From assembly GCA_910580235.1 (NCBI GenBank), contig CAJTVU010000003.1:350168-414167 (forward strand): a DNA stretch of 64,000 bases. The letters are read 5' to 3'. A model generated the notes under the pieces. That model was given only the letters and a program-made list of their open reading frames with translations, did not search any database and had not been told where the DNA came from. Positions 43,333 through 53,075 of the stretch are shown one piece after another; position 1 is the stretch's first letter; each line of letters begins with the position of its first letter. The stretch is from an uncultured Dorea sp. (GTDB lineage Bacteria > Bacillota > Clostridia > Lachnospirales > Lachnospiraceae). Position numbers and translations under genes: made by a program.

Positions 43333-45363
43333 TTATCTTCGTCGTCTGGCCGCAAATGCAAAGACAATTCCAAGTAGAAGAATACATGCTGAGACAGCAA
43401 GCCACACTCTGGTAACGGTGGGATCTGCCGCCTGTCCTGCTGCCTGTACAGGCGGATCTCCCCGTCCCATCGCACCAGAGCCGCCGTTCATATCCGGCAT
43501 CTGCGGCGGATTCCCCTCTGCAATTATATTCCCCGCCGCGGGCGTATTTTCTTCCGTTCTCTCCATGGGTGCATTGCCTCCCGTCGGTCTATCTCCCCCT
43601 GCGAAAGCATCTTCCCCCGCAGGCACATTTCCTTGCGTCGGCCTATCTCCTTCCGCAACCTCATCCCTTCCCACAGATACATTTTCTTCTGCGAACATAC
43701 TTCCTCCAGGCTCGTTCCCACTTCCCGGCCTTCCCTGGCCTTTGCCCATTGTATTATCCATCGAGCCCATATCGCTAATCTGCAGATCCCCTGCTGCAAT
43801 CAAGGTATCGCTGTCCTGTTCATCCTTTGTAGAGCCAATCGTGCCATTAAGCTGGCCGTCGATACTCTCCGCACGCAGGAGGCAGAATTCTTTTAACGTA
43901 GAAACGCCCTTCTCAAACTCTTCATAAGTGCAGAATCTTGTAACATCTTGCTCTACATAAGGCGCTATCATGGAAAAAACACGGTCTGTCATTTCTTCAA
44001 AACTGCCGTTTTCAAACCATTCTGAAAGGAACTTAGCAAAGTACTGATGATACAGTTGGGTATATTCTTCATTTTCAAATATCCATGCAAGCATAGGCCT
44101 GTCTTCGACATTGCCGCCAGATACAGGAGAGTCGATCGGATAATTCACAAGGCCGGCCGCTCCGCCAGACATCTCAAAGCCCCCAAACGCAAGGTTGTAA
44201 TCCCACGGAATCATCTGCAGCTGCCCATCTTTCTCGTAGAGATAATAATTGTGGATCATAGAGCCTGTATAGCTGTCAAAATTCAGAACAAAATTATGCA
44301 CGACAAAATACCGGATTACTGCCTCAATATCTACTGTGTCAGAAAGGTCTTCTCCCGCGCTCAGTTTTTGCAACGCCTGGATCAAACGAGTCTTATCCTC
44401 ATCCGAGACGTCTGTTTTCGCACTGTCAAATATATTTGGATAGCTTTCAATATTGTCGTCAATATACTTTAGAAGGACATCATCGCTGCCATTTATCATG
44501 CCTCCATCCTGTACAGGTCTGCCGGGCATCCCGCCTTCCATACCGGGCGGCCCTGCCTCCATCTCCTGCGGCATCTGGCCTTCCATATCAGGAGGCGTCT
44601 GCGGCGGATCCGGCATGGCATTGTCGGGAGATATTTCCACATTCGAAGGATCTACAGCATCTGCGTTATCCACGCTTTGTGTCCTATCGCTATCAAAAAA
44701 TCCATTCATATCAAAGTTCTCACCGTTCCCGCGGCCTCCCCCCATGCTCATACTATCCGGCTTATAAAGCTCACCGTAATCGCGTCCATAATTGCGGCTT
44801 AAGAAAGCCTCCTCAACCCCTTCTACTGCTAAGTAAAGCCCCCAGTCCTCGCCATTTACCGTAATATTCGTATAACTGCAAAGAGGAGAAGCCACTCCCA
44901 TCCCCGCCATCATCTTATAGGCCAGATAATCTTTCATATATGTATTGTCCTGAATGATATTGTTCAGGCAAAGCTTGTCAAGCCCATAGTAGCTCTTCGA
45001 ACTGTCATAATGGTCAAATTCGATCTTAAAACTATACCGGTCATTTCCATAGGACTCTACCTGCGTAAGCGATGTATTTCCTTTTGCCCGGATCGCCACA
45101 TTCTTATATGCTTCATTGTCAATGACAACAGCACAGGAATAGTACTCCTCGTTCTTGCAGTTTTCAATAAACTCATCCCAATCATCCATTACAATATCTA
45201 TCGTATGTACCAACGAATCATCAAATAATCTGCCTTCATAGCCAGGCGCAGACGAAGCTCTCTTGATGCCGAACCTTTCCGCATTTATAAAAAATATGGC
45301 AAGAAGCAGTGTAAAAGCAAGCACAAGACAGCATATTTTATCAAAATGCTTATGCGTTGACAT
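43333..45363 (-). CDS. CotH-kinase family surface protein
   Basis: 676 residues. An N-terminal membrane helix/signal (ICCLVLAFTLLLAIFFI) is followed by the CotH kinase-like domain (about residues 45-510, with IRAKGNTSL, GLDKLCLNN and PWDYNLAFGG motifs). The middle insert (about 205-300) and the region after 520 are rich in Gly, Pro, Met and Glu. The C-terminus is a membrane helix followed by RRRR, a cell-surface anchor without LPXTG. CotH proteins are secreted atypical kinases. It is the last gene of a VTC-DUF4956-CotH operon, a combination common in Clostridia. Confidence 0.87.
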   Translation of the reverse strand: MSTHKHFDKICCLVLAFTLLLAIFFINAERFGIKRASSAPGYEGRLFDDSLVHTIDIVMDDWDEFIENCKNEEYYSCAVVIDNEAYKNVAIRAKGNTSLTQVESYGNDRYSFKIEFDHYDSSKSYYGLDKLCLNNIIQDNTYMKDYLAYKMMAGMGVASPLCSYTNITVNGEDWGLYLAVEGVEEAFLSRNYGRDYGELYKPDSMSMGGGRGNGENFDMNGFFDSDRTQSVDNADAVDPSNVEISPDNAMPDPPQTPPDMEGQMPQEMEAGPPGMEGGMPGRPVQDGGMINGSDDVLLKYIDDNIESYPNIFDSAKTDVSDEDKTRLIQALQKLSAGEDLSDTVDIEAVIRYFVVHNFVLNFDSYTGSMIHNYYLYEKDGQLQMIPWDYNLAFGGFEMSGGAAGLVNYPIDSPVSGGNVEDRPMLAWIFENEEYTQLYHQYFAKFLSEWFENGSFEEMTDRVFSMIAPYVEQDVTRFCTYEEFEKGVSTLKEFCLLRAESIDGQLNGTIGSTKDEQDSDTLIAAGDLQISDMGSMDNTMGKGQGRPGSGNEPGGSMFAEENVSVGRDEVAEGDRPTQGNVPAGEDAFAGGDRPTGGNAPMERTEENTPAAGNIIAEGNPPQMPDMNGGSGAMGRGDPPVQAAGQAADPTVTRVWLAVSACILLLGIVFAFAARRRR

Positions 45364-45374
45364 AACATGCCTCC

Positions 45375-46046
45375 TTATCCCATGTATTCTCCGTTATAGC
45401 TGACAAGGACTACGCTGTTGACACCCTCCATCTCCGACACCACATTGATAAAGTCCGTATTATCATCCTTCATCCGTATTTCAAAGTTCACCTCAAGCCT
45501 GCCCTTCTGCGCCGTCTTACTCTTGACAGCACATTTCCGGACTTTCTGCTCAAGAAAAGCCTTTGCATCTTCCTCTGCCGCAGAGTCAGCACAGGACAGT
45601 ATAACAATATAAGGGTTGTAGTAAGATTTCTTGTTTACGAAAACAAGAAGGATCACGCCGATCATAACACTGCCGATGACAGCAAGAGGAATCATCCCTG
45701 CTGCCAGCACGATGCCCACTGCAATTGACCAGAACAGGAACGCGATGTCAAGAGGCTCCTTGATCGCCGCCCGGAAACGGACAATAGACAGGGCGCCGAC
45801 CATACCAAGAGAAAGTACCACATTCGAAGTCACCGCTAAAATAACGACGGTCGTGATCATTGTAAGCGCTATGAGCGTCGTGCCAAAGCTTGACGAATAC
45901 ATCACGCTCTGACAGGTCTTCTTATATACAAAAAAAATAAACAGGCCGATCCCAAATGCCAGCATCAACGCCAGCGTCATATCGAAAATGCTTATGCTCG
46001 TAATATTCTCCAGAAAACTTGATTTAAATATGTCGTTAAAAGTCAT
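45375..46046 (-). CDS. DUF4956 membrane protein
   Basis: 223 residues. Four to five membrane helices lie in the N-terminal 130 residues with the family motif LGMVGALSIVRFRAAIKEPLDIAFLFW. A soluble C-terminal ferredoxin-like domain of about 80 residues follows. The ATG at 46046 is chosen because GAAGGGAG lies before it; the GTG at 46067 lacks a Shine-Dalgarno. DUF4956 genes regularly pair with VTC-domain genes, suggesting a membrane partner in polyphosphate handling. That role is inferred. Confidence 0.87.
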   Translation of the reverse strand: MTFNDIFKSSFLENITSISIFDMTLALMLAFGIGLFIFFVYKKTCQSVMYSSSFGTTLIALTMITTVVILAVTSNVVLSLGMVGALSIVRFRAAIKEPLDIAFLFWSIAVGIVLAAGMIPLAVIGSVMIGVILLVFVNKKSYYNPYIVILSCADSAAEEDAKAFLEQKVRKCAVKSKTAQKGRLEVNFEIRMKDDNTDFINVVSEMEGVNSVVLVSYNGEYMG

Positions 46047-46078
46047 AGTAAATTTCTCTCCCTTCACGTTTTACTTTT

Positions 46079-46110
46079 ATAGCGTGTGTGCCCTTGTACA
46101 CTGAGGGTAA
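46079..46110. repeat. TTGTACACTGAGGG repeat inside the VTC operon
   Basis: This 32-bp segment contains GTGTGTGCCCTTGTACACTG and the exact 17-nt sequence found at the end of cas4. It lies between the VTC and DUF4956 genes, 3 nt after the VTC stop codon. Confidence 0.65.
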
Positions 46111-46112
46111 TT

Positions 46113-46781
46113 TCAGCCGTAGACCCTGCACGCGGCATATTTGGAAAATGCGCCGGCCCGGCGGTTCTCAAGACAAACAGCGCCCCGTATAATATCAGGC
46201 AGATACTCGTCCCACTTCACCTCCAGAATGATAGGTGCGTCTCCCGCAGGGACAGTCACACTGTCCGGGTTCAGGAAATCTGTGCCCTGCATCCCTGTCC
46301 GGATATTATAATCCATAGTAACGCGGACGTTGCCCGGCGCAAAGACAAACGGCTCTCTTGTGTAATCCACGATGGTTTTGGGCCGAAGCCCCTGGCTTCT
46401 CATCTTGCTGCAGAACTCTGCCACAAGAGGCCCCTCGTCCTGAGCCTCTGTAGGATCCCCATCCAGTATCGCCTGTACCTGTCCTACAGCCAACGCCGCG
46501 CTTTCTTTCAGACAGAGCCCGTTTATCTTACTTTTCTTTTCCAGCCTGACGAAAGACAGATCGCCGTTGTAATACCGGATCCGGAACTTCTCCCGCACAT
46601 TCACGCCGTCTATCTTCTCCCGCAGCGCCTTGTCTGTCAGCGTGTCAAAATAAAGGCTTCGAACTTCATATCTTCCATTCACGGCATACACATCACGTTC
46701 TGCTATGGCCAAGAGACGCTGGCGCACAGCCAGCATATCTCCATAATCTATTCTGTGCTTCCACTCGTGCCTGTATTTCAT
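46113..46781 (-). CDS. VTC-domain polyphosphate polymerase-like protein
   Basis: 222 residues forming a single VTC tunnel domain: N-terminal RHEWKHRIDYGD, YEVRSLYFDT, basic strand residues in KFRIRYYNGD, LEKKSKINGLCLKES, and C-terminal ILEVKWDEYLPDII. In yeast Vtc4 this fold makes polyphosphate from ATP. The ATG at 46781 has AAGGGAG 7 nt upstream; an upstream start at 46907 would add a non-family N-terminus. Confidence 0.87.
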   Translation of the reverse strand: MKYRHEWKHRIDYGDMLAVRQRLLAIAERDVYAVNGRYEVRSLYFDTLTDKALREKIDGVNVREKFRIRYYNGDLSFVRLEKKSKINGLCLKESAALAVGQVQAILDGDPTEAQDEGPLVAEFCSKMRSQGLRPKTIVDYTREPFVFAPGNVRVTMDYNIRTGMQGTDFLNPDSVTVPAGDAPIILEVKWDEYLPDIIRGAVCLENRRAGAFSKYAACRVYG

Positions 46782-46939
46782 CCATCCACTCCCTTTCCAT
46801 TCATCCAACCATACTGGAAGATTTTCTATATGTATAATTGTATTTTGATCTGTGACTGCGGATAAGTAAACAATATAAAATCCTCCTGTACTTTGAATCG
46901 CCTTCATTGTACAGGAGGAAGATTGAAGTTTAATTGAAG

Positions 46940-48190
46940 TTACAAAAAATTTCGTATCGGCAGCTGGACTTTAAATGTGACCAGCCCATCGCCGCAGCTG
47001 ACGCTGATCTTTCCGCCATGGGACAGCACGATCGCTTTTGCAATGGCAAGCCCAAGGCCATAATGCCTGTCTTCGCCGCTTCGGACAGTGTCTACACGAT
47101 AGAACCGTTCAAAAAGCTGCGCCCTTTGCTCTGATGGTATCTCTGCGCCTGTATTGACAACAGACAGATTCGCAGACCCATGCTCTGCTTTCAATATTAG
47201 CCGGATCTCTTTCCCGCCGTCTCCGTGGCGGATAGCATTGTCCAGCAAAATAGAGACAAGCTGCTTTAGCTGCGCGCTGTTCCCTTCTACAAAAATATTC
47301 TCAGCTATGCTGGGATTCAGAAGAAGCCCGTTTTCAAAAGCCACGCTTTCAAATGGAAGAGCTTCTCCATTTACAAGATGGGAGAGATCGATCTGCTCTC
47401 TCTTTGGCGTAACATTTTCCACACGGGAAAGCTCAAGTAATTGCGTGACTAGTACGCCCATCCGTTCATTTTCATATTGGATATTGGCAAGCCACTTGTT
47501 CTCTCCAAGCTCTCTTGCCAAAAGCTCTGCGTTCGTACTGACGACCGCTATCGGCGTTTTCAGCTCATGGCCCGCGTCGGAAATAAATTGCCTTTGCTTT
47601 TGATAGCTCTCTTCCAGCGGCTGCACGATCCGCCCTGCAAGCCACACTGCGAGGAAAAAGAGAACGGCCATCGCAATGCCTCCGAATAGCAGCGTATAGC
47701 GGAACAATGTATTCATACTCTCATGAAGGATCGTATTGTCCTTAAATGCCAGAAGCATATACCCGCCCTTATCTACTGCACAATAGACAAGATTGCTTTC
47801 TGTCCCTGTCGCCTCGCCCTCTCCCAGTATATCGCGGGCAAGGCTTTCAAGCTCCTCATCGCTGTGCACCTCCCGCTGCGGATTTTTAATTTCAAGAGCC
47901 TCTCCTTCATATGTCATTGCGACTGTATAGAAAGTTGAGAGCTGAAACGAGGGCAGATCAGAATAGCGTGGCCTTCCTGGATCCGGATCTGGCTCAGGCT
48001 TCCCGGGAGGGCGCTCGCCTAAAGGCTGATGAAGGACATACCTTTCGGCATGTTCCAGTAGCATCCCCCGATCCCTCTCTGACATCTCAAAATAGCTGGA
48101 AGCATATATTACAGCAAGCGTCCCTATCCATAGGAGCGCCAGCACAGACATAATCGCGGCAACGATCTTCCTTCGGGACTTCTTAAACAT
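46940..48190 (-). CDS. Sensor histidine kinase
   Basis: 416 residues. Two membrane helices (about residues 10-32 and 165-190) flank an extracytoplasmic sensor with a Pro-rich patch (PPGKPEPDPDPGRP). These are followed by the HisKA H-box ISDAGHELKTP, then the HATPase with N-box LLDNAIRHGD and G-box GLGLAIAKAIV. It overlaps the response-regulator gene by 8 nt, so they form one two-component system. The signal is unknown. Confidence 0.92.
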   Translation of the reverse strand: MFKKSRRKIVAAIMSVLALLWIGTLAVIYASSYFEMSERDRGMLLEHAERYVLHQPLGERPPGKPEPDPDPGRPRYSDLPSFQLSTFYTVAMTYEGEALEIKNPQREVHSDEELESLARDILGEGEATGTESNLVYCAVDKGGYMLLAFKDNTILHESMNTLFRYTLLFGGIAMAVLFFLAVWLAGRIVQPLEESYQKQRQFISDAGHELKTPIAVVSTNAELLARELGENKWLANIQYENERMGVLVTQLLELSRVENVTPKREQIDLSHLVNGEALPFESVAFENGLLLNPSIAENIFVEGNSAQLKQLVSILLDNAIRHGDGGKEIRLILKAEHGSANLSVVNTGAEIPSEQRAQLFERFYRVDTVRSGEDRHYGLGLAIAKAIVLSHGGKISVSCGDGLVTFKVQLPIRNFL

Positions 48191-48866
48191 CCTGGCACCT
48201 CAATTCATATCCAATCCCACGTACTGCTTTAATCTCCGTCTTTGCCCCCACAAAGGAAAGCTTCTTCCTTGTGAAAGACATGTATACTTCCACATTATTA
48301 TATTCGGCCTCACAGTCAAAGCCCCAGATCTTTACCGCAAACTGTTCACGGGCCAGGATCTGCCCGCCATTTGTAATAAGATATTCGAGGATCCGATATT
48401 CCTTTTCGCTAAGCCTTACGCTTTGCCCGTTAGTAGTACAAGATAATTCTGACGTATTGGTATTAAGAGAGATATCTCCAAACTTAAGCCGTCCGTCCGA
48501 GACGCTGGCCGTCCGTCTGTACAGCGCCCGGAGCCTTGCAAGCAGCTCCTTTGTCATGAAAGGCTTTGTAAGATAATCATCCGCACCACTGTCAAGGCCT
48601 GTAACCTTATCATCCAGCTCGCCCTTGGCCGTCAACATTAAAATCGGTGTACGTACACCCTCCTGACGGGCTTTCTTTGCGATCTCAAACCCATTCATGC
48701 CAGGCAGCATGACATCAAGTACGGCAATATCATAAATCCCACTTTCTAACGCGGCGAGGCCATCCGTACCATCGGTATAATGATCTACTTCATAGCCCTC
48801 AAGCCGCAGGATCTCACAGAGAGCCTGGGCCATCCTCTTTTCATCCTCGACAAGCAAAAGCTTCAT
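48183..48866 (-). CDS. OmpR-family response regulator
   Basis: 227 residues: receiver domain with phospho-acceptor Asp in IAVLDVMLPGMNG and conserved Lys in LTKPF, then a winged-helix DNA-binding domain with LSEKEYRILEYLITNGGQILARE and VRGIGYEL. The ATG at 48866 with GGGGGTG upstream is preferred over the ATG at 48887. The sequence just upstream is the arm of a long inverted-repeat element (48890-49203), so its promoter must lie in or across that element. Confidence 0.93.
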   Translation of the reverse strand: MKLLLVEDEKRMAQALCEILRLEGYEVDHYTDGTDGLAALESGIYDIAVLDVMLPGMNGFEIAKKARQEGVRTPILMLTAKGELDDKVTGLDSGADDYLTKPFMTKELLARLRALYRRTASVSDGRLKFGDISLNTNTSELSCTTNGQSVRLSEKEYRILEYLITNGGQILAREQFAVKIWGFDCEAEYNNVEVYMSFTRKKLSFVGAKTEIKAVRGIGYELRCQDV

Positions 48867-48889
48867 GCCGTCACCCCCGTCTTCCATGA

Positions 48890-49203
48890 TTATAGTATGA
48901 GGTTAAGACAAGGTCTTTATAATACCAGGCAAATTGCACACATTGTATTCTTCTTTGTTCCAGGTTACGAGCCTAAGAGCCTCTAAATGTTCTGGCAAAG
49001 GACTATGAACGTGGACGTAACCGCCCTCTATGCGCCGTCCATGGCGCAGGTCGGGCTTCCGTCGGCGTCCATGCCGCCGGATTACTGGAGATCAGGAAGA
49101 ACATTAAGAAGCTCTAAGGCTCTTCACAGTCACAAATCAAAATACAATGTGTGCAATTGCCAGACATTATTTAAAAATCTTGTTTTAACCTTATACTATC
49201 AGT
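48890..49203. repeat. Long hairpin element, copy 1 (about 314 bp)
   Basis: The arms pair over about 130 bp on each side: the outermost arm ATAGTATGAGGTTAAGACAA (48892 region) matches the reverse complement of 49182-49202 at 19 of 21. An 18-bp perfect inverted pair follows (48932-48949 with 49141-49158), then GAGCCTAAGAGCCTCTAAAT against the complement of AACATTAAGAAGCTCTAAGG. The core has GCGCC-GTCCAT-GGCGC and CGGCGT-CC-ATGCCG hairpins. No ORF. Copy 2 is at 53076-53428; 31 nt of core (49019-49049) are identical. Confidence 0.75.
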
Positions 49204-49250
49204 GTAACACAAAGGATTGAAGAAAGATTGAAAACATACGCCGCAGCCCT

Positions 49251-50411
49251 CTACTCTATCTCTTCTGGCTTTATGCCCTTTTGTTTTAATTTGAGATATA
49301 CGACCTCCCTGAACAATGCATACACGACCGACACGATCGGAATGAAGATAAGCATTCCGACGATCCCCATTAAATTGCCGCCAAGGCTCACTGCCGCAAG
49401 CACCCAGATGGACGGTAGCCCTACCGAATTCCCGACTACATGAGGGTATATGAAATTTCCTTCAATCTGCTGCAGCACAAGGAACAATGCAACGAATATC
49501 AATGCTTTTACCGGATCTACCATAAATATAAGGAATGCCCCGACAGCACAGCCCACGAACGCTCCGAAGATTGGGATCAGCGCTGTGAAAGCGATTACGA
49601 TCCCTACAAGCAGCGCATATGGGAGCCGCAGGATAGGCATAGCCGCCACGAACATACCGCCTAAAATAACCGCCTCTACACATTGCCCCGTCAGGAAATG
49701 TGAGAACGTACTGTAGGTCAGGGACAGCACTTCCAACGTCGCCTCTGCCCTTCCCTTCCGCACAAATGCGAACAGGACCTTCCTTGCCTGCACGCCCAGC
49801 TTCTCTTTCTGGAGCAGGATATAAATGGCAAATACGAATGCGATAAAGAACGTCGTAAGGCTGCTGACAATGCTTTTTGCCGCCGTGATCGTGGAATCCA
49901 GCACCGTTCCGGCCCCAGAGCCAAGAAAGCCGATCCCTGTCTCCATAATCTTATCCCAGTCAAATGTAAGGCTATTTACCCATTCCATAATATCCGGGCT
50001 CCCGTGGGAGATATCCCTCACCCACTCTTTCATCTTCGGGATAAATTGTTGTATACTGCTTCCCAGGTTCGCGAATGTGTTGGCCAGCTGCGGGACTAGC
50101 ACGAACATGACAAGCGCCACGACTCCGATCACCGCGAACAGCACGATAAGCATGCTCACTGGCCGGGCAAGCTTGCTCTTCATCTTATTTCCTTCTATCC
50201 TCTCCGGCGGGAACAGATGTCTCTGTATGAAGCTCATAGGCACATTCAGCACGAACGCGATGGCTCCTCCTAATATAAAGGGAAGCATAACGTGGAGCAG
50301 AAATCTTAAAATCTTCAAAACATCGTCATATTTCCACAGACATACAATAATAAGCGTTGTAAAGAGAATCAGTTCCTTTATTTTCTTTATTGTCTCTTTG
50401 TTTAATTCCAT
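49251..50411 (-). CDS. AI-2E family transporter
   Basis: 386 residues, about eight membrane helices, with the family motifs in the C-terminal half (GIVIAFTALIPIFGAFVGC and QQIEGNFIYPHVVGNSVGLPSIWVLAAV). Members include autoinducer-2 exporters and Na+/H+ antiporter-like proteins, so the substrate is open. The ATG at 50411 is preceded by GGGAGG; the TTG at 50426 overlaps it. It lies 42 nt after the P-type ATPase gene and is probably co-transcribed. Confidence 0.87.
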   Translation of the reverse strand: MELNKETIKKIKELILFTTLIIVCLWKYDDVLKILRFLLHVMLPFILGGAIAFVLNVPMSFIQRHLFPPERIEGNKMKSKLARPVSMLIVLFAVIGVVALVMFVLVPQLANTFANLGSSIQQFIPKMKEWVRDISHGSPDIMEWVNSLTFDWDKIMETGIGFLGSGAGTVLDSTITAAKSIVSSLTTFFIAFVFAIYILLQKEKLGVQARKVLFAFVRKGRAEATLEVLSLTYSTFSHFLTGQCVEAVILGGMFVAAMPILRLPYALLVGIVIAFTALIPIFGAFVGCAVGAFLIFMVDPVKALIFVALFLVLQQIEGNFIYPHVVGNSVGLPSIWVLAAVSLGGNLMGIVGMLIFIPIVSVVYALFREVVYLKLKQKGIKPEEIE

Positions 50412-50453
50412 ATCTTTTCCTCCCAAACCTGCTCTACGCCTTTTTTAACAGCT

Positions 50454-52994
50454 TTATTCGTGGGTTCTGATAGCTTTTATAATCTGCACTACAGGCAGAT
50501 TCAGCAATGCAAGCCCATATACGGTAAAGAGCTGCCCCGCATTAAGGCTTACGACCTTGAAGACGCCGTTCAGCCCGGGGATTACCATCACACCTGTAAT
50601 AAGGACAAAGCCTATAAGAAATGCCCCTGCCAGATACGGGTTGTTAAAAAATCCTTTTTTAAATAATATCGGCCTCTTTGATTTGCAGTTGAACCCATGC
50701 ACCAGCCTCGACGTACATAGCGTGCCGAATGCCATCGTACTGGCGAGCGCCGCGCCGCCGCTCCTGTAGCCGATCAGGAATGCCGCCATCGTCATGGCCC
50801 CGATACTAAGCCCTTCTATCCCAATGCTTAAGAGATAGCTCTTTGTCAAGATCGACTCGGTCATCGGGCGAGGCTTCTCCAGCATCACTTCCTTCTTGTG
50901 AGGCTCCAGCCCCAGCGCGATCGCAGGGAGACTGTCCGTTAAAAGATTAATGAACAGAAGATGCACCGGCGCAAAAGGGACTGGAAGCCCTGCGACAGAC
51001 GCATAAAGCACGGCCAAGATCGCTCCGAAGTTCCCGGACAGCAGGAACTGGATGGAATTCTTAATATTCTGATAAATATTCCGCCCGTTCTCCACTGCCT
51101 TTACGATGGTCGCAAAATTATCGTCTGTCAGCACCATTGCCGCCGCGTCTTTCGACACTTCGCTCCCCGTGATCCCCATGGCGACGCCGATATCGGCCTG
51201 CTTAAGAGCCGGAGCGTCATTTACGCCGTCGCCTGTCATAGATACGATATTGCCTCTGTCCTGCCAGGCTCGCACGATCCGTATCTTATGCTCTGGCGAC
51301 ACTCTGGCATACACAGATATCCCTGTTACGAACTCTCGAAGCTCCTCGTCGGACATTCCTTCGATGGCCGCCCCTTCCACTGCCTCTGTCTCATCCTTCA
51401 GGATCCCGATCCGCTTCGCAATGGCCGCCGCAGTGACCTTGTGGTCGCCTGTGATCATAATCGGCTTAATGCCCGCCTTAATGCACTCTCTCACTGCTGC
51501 CGCAGACTCTTCCCTCGGCGGGTCCATCATGGAGACAAGGCCAAGGAACGTAAGATTGTCTTCATCCTCCAGTGTAAGATCCCGCTCTTCCTCTATTTCT
51601 CTGTACGCAAATGCCAGCACTCTTAATCCTGCTTCCGAGAACTCTCTGTTCTGCCGCTCTATCCTTGCTATGTCCTCCTCACCGATCTTGCGGGCTTCCC
51701 CCCGGCTCCTTATATACCTCATACGGCCAAGCATCACGTCCACCGCGCCCTTTACTGCCATCACCAGCCTCCCGTCGGCCATATGCAAAGTAGACATCAA
51801 TTTCCTGTCGCTGTCAAAGGGGATTTCTTTCAGCCGTGGGTATTGCTGCCGCAGTTTCAGCGCAGACACATCCAGGCGGCTCCCCAGATTGATAAGCGCC
51901 GTCTCCGTAGGATCCCCAATCTCCTTCCCGCCCGTATTGGTAGAGTCATTGCACAAAATGCTATAGTACAGAAGACGTTTCTGATCTTCCTCATTTAAAT
52001 CAATTTCTGCCGCCGGGATCCGCTTCTCATCCACATAATAATCTTCCACCGTCATTTTGTTCTGGGTCAGCGTCCCCGTCTTATCTGAACAGATGACCGA
52101 TACGCTTCCAAGCCCTTCCACCGCCTGCAGTTTTCGGATAATCGCATGCTCTCTGGCCATCTTCTGCGTCCCGAAAGACAGCACGATCGTAACGATGGAG
52201 CTAAGAGCTTCAGGGATCGCCGCCACTGCAAGCGCCACGGCAAACAGGAACGCATCCCCCATATCGCCGCCGCGCAGGACATTTATCCCAAACAGGATGC
52301 CGCAAAAGACCAGAATGATGATGGAAAGCTTCTTTCCAAATTCATCCAGACTAACCTGAAGCGGCGTCCGCTTCTTTGAAGTCGTCTTCAGAAGCTTCGC
52401 GATCCTTCCCACTTCCGTTTCCATCCCAATCGCAGTGACCTCATAGACGCCGCGCCCATAAGTAACGAAGCTCCCTGAGAACACCTTGTTGGTCTGGTCG
52501 CCAAGAGCCGCGCCGTCCGGGACTTCGTCCATAGACTTCTCCACCGGGAGGCTCTCCCCTGTCAGCGCGCTCTCATCCACTTTCAGGCTGGCAAGGTTTA
52601 AGAGCTTTCCGTCTGCCGGAACACAATCTCCCGCCTCTACGATCACTTCGTCCCCAACAGTCACTTCTCTTGCTGGGATTTGGACTGTCTGGCCGTCACG
52701 GACTACTTTCGCCTCCGGCGCGGAGAGCTGCTTTAAGCTGTTTAGAGACTGTTCTGCCTTTATTGTCTGCACCGTTCCGAGGATCGCATTGATCGTAATG
52801 ACTATAAGAATGACCGCCGCGCTCTCTGCGTCCCCTAAAAATCCTGATACGACCGCCGCAATAATGAGGATGATTACAAGGAAATCTTTGAACTGCTCCA
52901 GAAATATGTGAAGCACGCTCTTCTTCTTTCCCTCCACCAGCTCGTTAAATCCATATTTCTCCTGATTCGCTCTGGCCTGTTCACTTGTCAACAT
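50454..52994 (-). CDS. P-type (P2A) cation-transporting ATPase, Ca2+ or Mn2+ type
   Basis: 846 residues with the P-type signatures: TGES in the actuator, phosphorylated Asp304 in ICSDKTGTLT, GDGVND in the hinge, and membrane motifs AAIPEAL (M4) and NLLTDSLPAIALG (M6). In M5 SGNFGA has Ala where SERCA has the site-I Glu, so a single cation site is likely. The ATG at 52994 follows AGGAAGG at 6 nt. A yybP-ykoY riboswitch candidate about 510 nt upstream on the same strand points to Mn2+ export rather than only Ca2+. Confidence 0.92.
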   Translation of the reverse strand: MLTSEQARANQEKYGFNELVEGKKKSVLHIFLEQFKDFLVIILIIAAVVSGFLGDAESAAVILIVITINAILGTVQTIKAEQSLNSLKQLSAPEAKVVRDGQTVQIPAREVTVGDEVIVEAGDCVPADGKLLNLASLKVDESALTGESLPVEKSMDEVPDGAALGDQTNKVFSGSFVTYGRGVYEVTAIGMETEVGRIAKLLKTTSKKRTPLQVSLDEFGKKLSIIILVFCGILFGINVLRGGDMGDAFLFAVALAVAAIPEALSSIVTIVLSFGTQKMAREHAIIRKLQAVEGLGSVSVICSDKTGTLTQNKMTVEDYYVDEKRIPAAEIDLNEEDQKRLLYYSILCNDSTNTGGKEIGDPTETALINLGSRLDVSALKLRQQYPRLKEIPFDSDRKLMSTLHMADGRLVMAVKGAVDVMLGRMRYIRSRGEARKIGEEDIARIERQNREFSEAGLRVLAFAYREIEEERDLTLEDEDNLTFLGLVSMMDPPREESAAAVRECIKAGIKPIMITGDHKVTAAAIAKRIGILKDETEAVEGAAIEGMSDEELREFVTGISVYARVSPEHKIRIVRAWQDRGNIVSMTGDGVNDAPALKQADIGVAMGITGSEVSKDAAAMVLTDDNFATIVKAVENGRNIYQNIKNSIQFLLSGNFGAILAVLYASVAGLPVPFAPVHLLFINLLTDSLPAIALGLEPHKKEVMLEKPRPMTESILTKSYLLSIGIEGLSIGAMTMAAFLIGYRSGGAALASTMAFGTLCTSRLVHGFNCKSKRPILFKKGFFNNPYLAGAFLIGFVLITGVMVIPGLNGVFKVVSLNAGQLFTVYGLALLNLPVVQIIKAIRTHE

Positions 52995-53075
52995 GTCAAA
53001 CCTTCCTTTCCTGCAACAAAGCTCTCTTTTTAGTTTACCCGCAATATAGCCGTTTATAGGCTGAACTTTTGTCAT

